Shown here: positions 3,126 through 6,035 of the stretch, piece after piece
Position numbering within the stretch: the stretch's first letter is position 1
How the letters are laid out: every line of letters starts with the position of its first letter
Assembly: GCA_047611425.1 (NCBI GenBank)
Contig: JBLFWJ010000187.1
Span: 1-6,035 of the forward strand
Reading direction: 5' to 3'
DNA: 6,035 nt
Origin: JBLFWJ01 sp047611425
Lineage (GTDB): Bacteria; Bacteroidota; Bacteroidia; UBA10329
Notes under the pieces: generated by a model
The model's database searches: none
What the model was told of the DNA's origin: nothing
What the model saw: the letters and a program-made list of their open reading frames with translations, nothing else
Position numbers and translations under genes: made by a program

Positions 3126-6035
3126 ATGTTTAAGACCCCTACCTTATTATCCGTTGCAATTCTATTAACTGTGTCAGCATTTGGCCAATCCGAGCCAGAT
3201 TGGTTCGTATTGATGAACAGCAACAACCCTAACTTCTTTGAAGTCGAGGATGCTTATCGCACCTACTATGAAGCAAACGAATTCAAGAAAGATCGGTTCA
3301 CCCAAGATCACAAACGATGGGTGCGTGAGATTGAACGTTTCGTTCAGGCGGATGGTTCAATAGAACTTTCACGAGACACTTATGCGGAAAAACTGGAGCG
3401 ATTTCAAGCAACAAGATTCGAAAATAGAGGGGGCCCACAATGGCAACCCATTGGCCCATTCAATGTCGATACGGACGCTGCTGGGAATTCCTACGCGCCT
3501 GGGTTTACACGATTCAATACAGTTGAGCAAGATCCGGTAAACCCGCAAATCATATATGGAGGAACCGCCACAACCGGCCTTTGGAAAAGCACAAACAAGG
3601 GCGATGACTGGGATTGCATCACGTATGATATGCCTTTGACAAGCATTCTGTCGATTTGTATTAGCCATGCTGATAATGACAACATCTGGTTCGGATCAGG
3701 AAATACGATTTTCAAGAGTACGGATGGCGGCCAAAACTTCACCCCAACCACGGTTAGTGGCGGTGATCCTGGAAACGATATCTGGGAGATCAAAATGCAC
3801 CCTGTCAACTCCAACATTCTTTTGGCGGCTTGCAGCGATGGTTGGCTAAGAAGTACAGATGGCGGTTCAACTTGGGTTGAGCTTATTGACGGCTACTTCT
3901 ACGAGATTGATTTTCACCCAACAAATCCATCCATCGTTTATGCCATCAATAGAGATGGAGACAAGAACTTCCTGTTCCGAAGCACAGATGCTGGACAAAC
4001 ATTTACCACCATTACCAACGGAACTCCAAATCCTGACACGAACAACGGTGAACACAACCGAAGAAGTGAACTAGCCGTAACGCCAGCCGCACCGAACAAC
4101 GTTTATTGGTTGGCTCCCGGAGCTGCAGATGGCGGAGCGGGTCTTTATGGATTTTATGTTTCTGAAGATTCAGGTTTGAGTTTCGAATTCAGATGTTGTG
4201 GAACTGGGCCTGGAGGAACAGCTGACGCAGCAACGAATCCGAATATCATGGACTGGGCCGCTGATGGTTCAGATGATGGCGGACAATACTATTACGACCT
4301 TGGGTTAGCTGTTTCCGCTACCGATCCCGACCGCATTTACACGGCTGGAATCAACATTTGGGTAAGCACCGATGCAGGATACAATTTCACCAACAATCAT
4401 CATTGGACTTGGGGAGACGGAATCGGATATGTTCATGCTGATGTGCATGATGTGAAAGTTTACGGAGATGACATTTGGGTCGTTTCAGATGGCGGAATTT
4501 TTCATTCTACGGATGATGGTGTGAATTTTACGGACAAAACCAGAGACATTCATGGAACAGAAATATGGGGCTGGGGCGCTGGCTTTCGTGAGGGATACGT
4601 TCAGGCTTGTGGCACTTACCACAACGGCACACTCCTATTAAATAATGATGTTTGGGACGGCTGGCTGCACGTTTGGGGCGGTGATCAGTACGATGGGTTT
4701 GTCAACCCAGTTGAACGGAATATGGTTTACGCAGACTGGGCAGGAATGAGCAAGATCATCTTGCCAACCGATGATCAAACAGCACCAACTGGAGGCAGTT
4801 TCAACATTGGAGTAAACAACTTTTCTTACCACGATTTCCACCCAAATAACCCGTACGGGATCTTTGTTCCTGAAGGAAATTCGGTGCATTTGACAATGGA
4901 CAATGGCAGTTCATGGACCGAAATCCATGACTTTGGTGAAGAAGTTAGAAGTATTCGTGTGGCGCCTTCCGACCCGAATACACTTTACGTGGCCAGCAAA
5001 ATAGGCTACTGGGATGATGCCAGAATGTGGCGTTCTGTTGATGCCGGTTTTACTTGGACAGAGATTTCACCAAATGGAACGTTGACGGGTGGACACGCTT
5101 GGAGAGGATTCGACATTACCGTTGATGGACAGAATCCGCAAACCCTTTGGGCAAGTATTGCCGGAACCCATCAAGGAAATAATGTACTTAGATCTGATAA
5201 TGGCGGTACATCCTGGGCTGATATTTCCGATAATCTTCCAGAAACTGAAGTGCAGGATATCGTCCATCATGTGGGCACAGATGGCGGAATTTACATCGGC
5301 ACATCCGGAGCAGTTTACTACCGAAACAATTCCATGAGCCAATGGATGAGTTATTCAAATAACCTTCCACAGGCTTACACCCGTACGCTTCAGGTCTGGT
5401 ACAACGGAGGAAAGCTATTCAATGCAACGGATGGTCGAGGTGTATTCGAGGTTGATTTATTTGAGCAACCCGCTCCTGTAGCCAATTTTGGAAACGACCG
5501 ACAAACAGTAGATTGCTTAGATCAGACAGTTCGATTCTTCGACCTCAGTTATATGGACACAACCAATGCAACTTACAATTGGTCGTTTCCTGGCGGATCG
5601 CCAACTTCTAGTACTGATCGGGATCCTGTTGTCAATTACCCAAATACTGGTGTTTATGAAGCAACTTTGACCGTCACCAATGATTTTGGAACGGATTCGC
5701 GAACCATAACCGCAGTTGTGGAGCACGTGGCTGAGTTGGCACAAACACCCGTTAACGAGGATTTTGAAACTGGCGCACTTCCTCAATATTGGAGTGTAGA
5801 AAACTCAGATGAAAGTTACACTTGGAGCATCATCGAATTGGACACAGGCGCTAATTGCCAAGCGACCACGGCATACTACATCGCGCATTACGACTACAAT
5901 AATCCACCAGCTGAAGATTATTTGTATTCTCAATTGATTGATTTAGAGTTCATTCAAGATGCCGAATTGACCTTCGATTACGCCTACGCTCGTTGGGGAG
6001 GTGCCAATCAAGATGGATTTAGAGTTGAAGTTTCC
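3126..6035 (+). CDS. Giant secreted Asp-box beta-propeller / PKD protein, probable T9SS substrate (runs off right edge)
   Basis: The frame is open for 970 codons from the ATG at 3126 to the window end. A signal peptide (residues 1-20, SAFG then Gln21) precedes a charged helical region (about 25-100, NFFEVEDAYRTYYEANEFKK then KRW) of a kind often seen at the start of Bacteroidota propeller proteins. From WQPIGP at 106 runs a VPS10/sortilin- or GH74-like beta-propeller region to about 778. It carries ten Asp-box motifs (S/T-x-D-x-G-x-T-W/F) starting at residues 155, 198, 243, 286, 346, 414, 461, 590, 637 and 690. A PKD domain follows at 783-866 (VRFFDLS, YNWSFPGGSP, TGVYEATLTVTN). From EDFETGALPQYW at 878 a jelly-roll domain of the MAM/choice-of-anchor-J kind begins and is cut by the edge. 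A C-terminal sorting domain for type IX secretion is expected beyond the window but not seen. Enzyme activity or ligand cannot be assigned: Asp-boxes are structural. It is divergent from the chaN operon. Confidence 0.88.
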   Translation, partial: MFKTPTLLSVAILLTVSAFGQSEPDWFVLMNSNNPNFFEVEDAYRTYYEANEFKKDRFTQDHKRWVREIERFVQADGSIELSRDTYAEKLERFQATRFENRGGPQWQPIGPFNVDTDAAGNSYAPGFTRFNTVEQDPVNPQIIYGGTATTGLWKSTNKGDDWDCITYDMPLTSILSICISHADNDNIWFGSGNTIFKSTDGGQNFTPTTVSGGDPGNDIWEIKMHPVNSNILLAACSDGWLRSTDGGSTWVELIDGYFYEIDFHPTNPSIVYAINRDGDKNFLFRSTDAGQTFTTITNGTPNPDTNNGEHNRRSELAVTPAAPNNVYWLAPGAADGGAGLYGFYVSEDSGLSFEFRCCGTGPGGTADAATNPNIMDWAADGSDDGGQYYYDLGLAVSATDPDRIYTAGINIWVSTDAGYNFTNNHHWTWGDGIGYVHADVHDVKVYGDDIWVVSDGGIFHSTDDGVNFTDKTRDIHGTEIWGWGAGFREGYVQACGTYHNGTLLLNNDVWDGWLHVWGGDQYDGFVNPVERNMVYADWAGMSKIILPTDDQTAPTGGSFNIGVNNFSYHDFHPNNPYGIFVPEGNSVHLTMDNGSSWTEIHDFGEEVRSIRVAPSDPNTLYVASKIGYWDDARMWRSVDAGFTWTEISPNGTLTGGHAWRGFDITVDGQNPQTLWASIAGTHQGNNVLRSDNGGTSWADISDNLPETEVQDIVHHVGTDGGIYIGTSGAVYYRNNSMSQWMSYSNNLPQAYTRTLQVWYNGGKLFNATDGRGVFEVDLFEQPAPVANFGNDRQTVDCLDQTVRFFDLSYMDTTNATYNWSFPGGSPTSSTDRDPVVNYPNTGVYEATLTVTNDFGTDSRTITAVVEHVAELAQTPVNEDFETGALPQYWSVENSDESYTWSIIELDTGANCQATTAYYIAHYDYNNPPAEDYLYSQLIDLEFIQDAELTFDYAYARWGGANQDGFRVEVS

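Noticed and set aside
4486..5292. A 15-base exact direct repeat (cagatggcggaattt at 4486-4500 and 5278-5292) and recurring gatggcgg.
   Set aside because: Both copies are in frame and encode DGG-I-F/Y propeller strands. The similarity reflects repeated protein blades, not a separate DNA element.
5067..5786. Several minus-strand reading frames of 60-91 codons within the large secreted-protein gene.
   Set aside because: They lie wholly opposite a continuous 970-codon coding frame with clear domains, and their translations show no family features.

Overview
The window reads as chromosomal DNA from a member of the Bacteroidota, most likely a Flavobacteriales-type marine or freshwater bacterium. 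The evidence is a secreted Asp-box propeller/PKD protein of the type exported by the type IX secretion system, Bacteroidota-style promoter boxes (TAnnTTTG, in one place with TTTG 18 bp upstream), weak or absent Shine-Dalgarno sequences, and a Bacteroidota-like RecX. No close relative could be identified from the sequence alone.

Layout from left to right. (1) Bases 1-329, minus strand: the first 109 codons of recX, running off the left edge. (2) Bases 330-421: a divergent intergenic region with a well-formed promoter (370-399) pointing right. (3) Bases 422-940, plus strand: a small secreted-protein gene broken by three in-frame nonsense codons (TAG, TGA, TAA) and no frameshift, so a pseudogene that still has a promoter. 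(4) Bases 941-1222: a convergent intergenic gap whose right half is a compact repeat element (1105-1197) with near-identical inverted ends and internal hairpins. (5) Bases 1223-3036, minus strand: a probable three-gene operon transcribed right to left: a ChaN/Tiki-superfamily haem-binding-type protein, a 50-residue YqaE/Pmp3 membrane protein whose ATG overlaps the chaN stop codon (TGATG), and exodeoxyribonuclease III (xth), which also appears to have its own -7 box. (6) Bases 3037-3125: an 89-bp divergent spacer with a perfect 7-bp inverted repeat. (7) From 3126 to the right edge, plus strand: at least 970 codons of one very large secreted protein with a signal peptide, a helical N-terminal region, a long beta-propeller region with ten Asp-box motifs, a PKD domain and the start of a jelly-roll (MAM/choice-of-anchor-J-like) domain.

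The gene functions are mixed: recombination control (RecX), DNA repair (Xth), membrane stress (Pmp3), a haem/iron-type protein (ChaN) and cell-surface or secreted biology (the large propeller protein). I see no mobile element gene, tRNA, rRNA, CRISPR array or defence system. The most notable signals are the triple-nonsense pseudogene behind an apparently intact promoter, the small repeat element, the overlapping chaN-pmp3 pair, and the architecture of the giant secreted protein.
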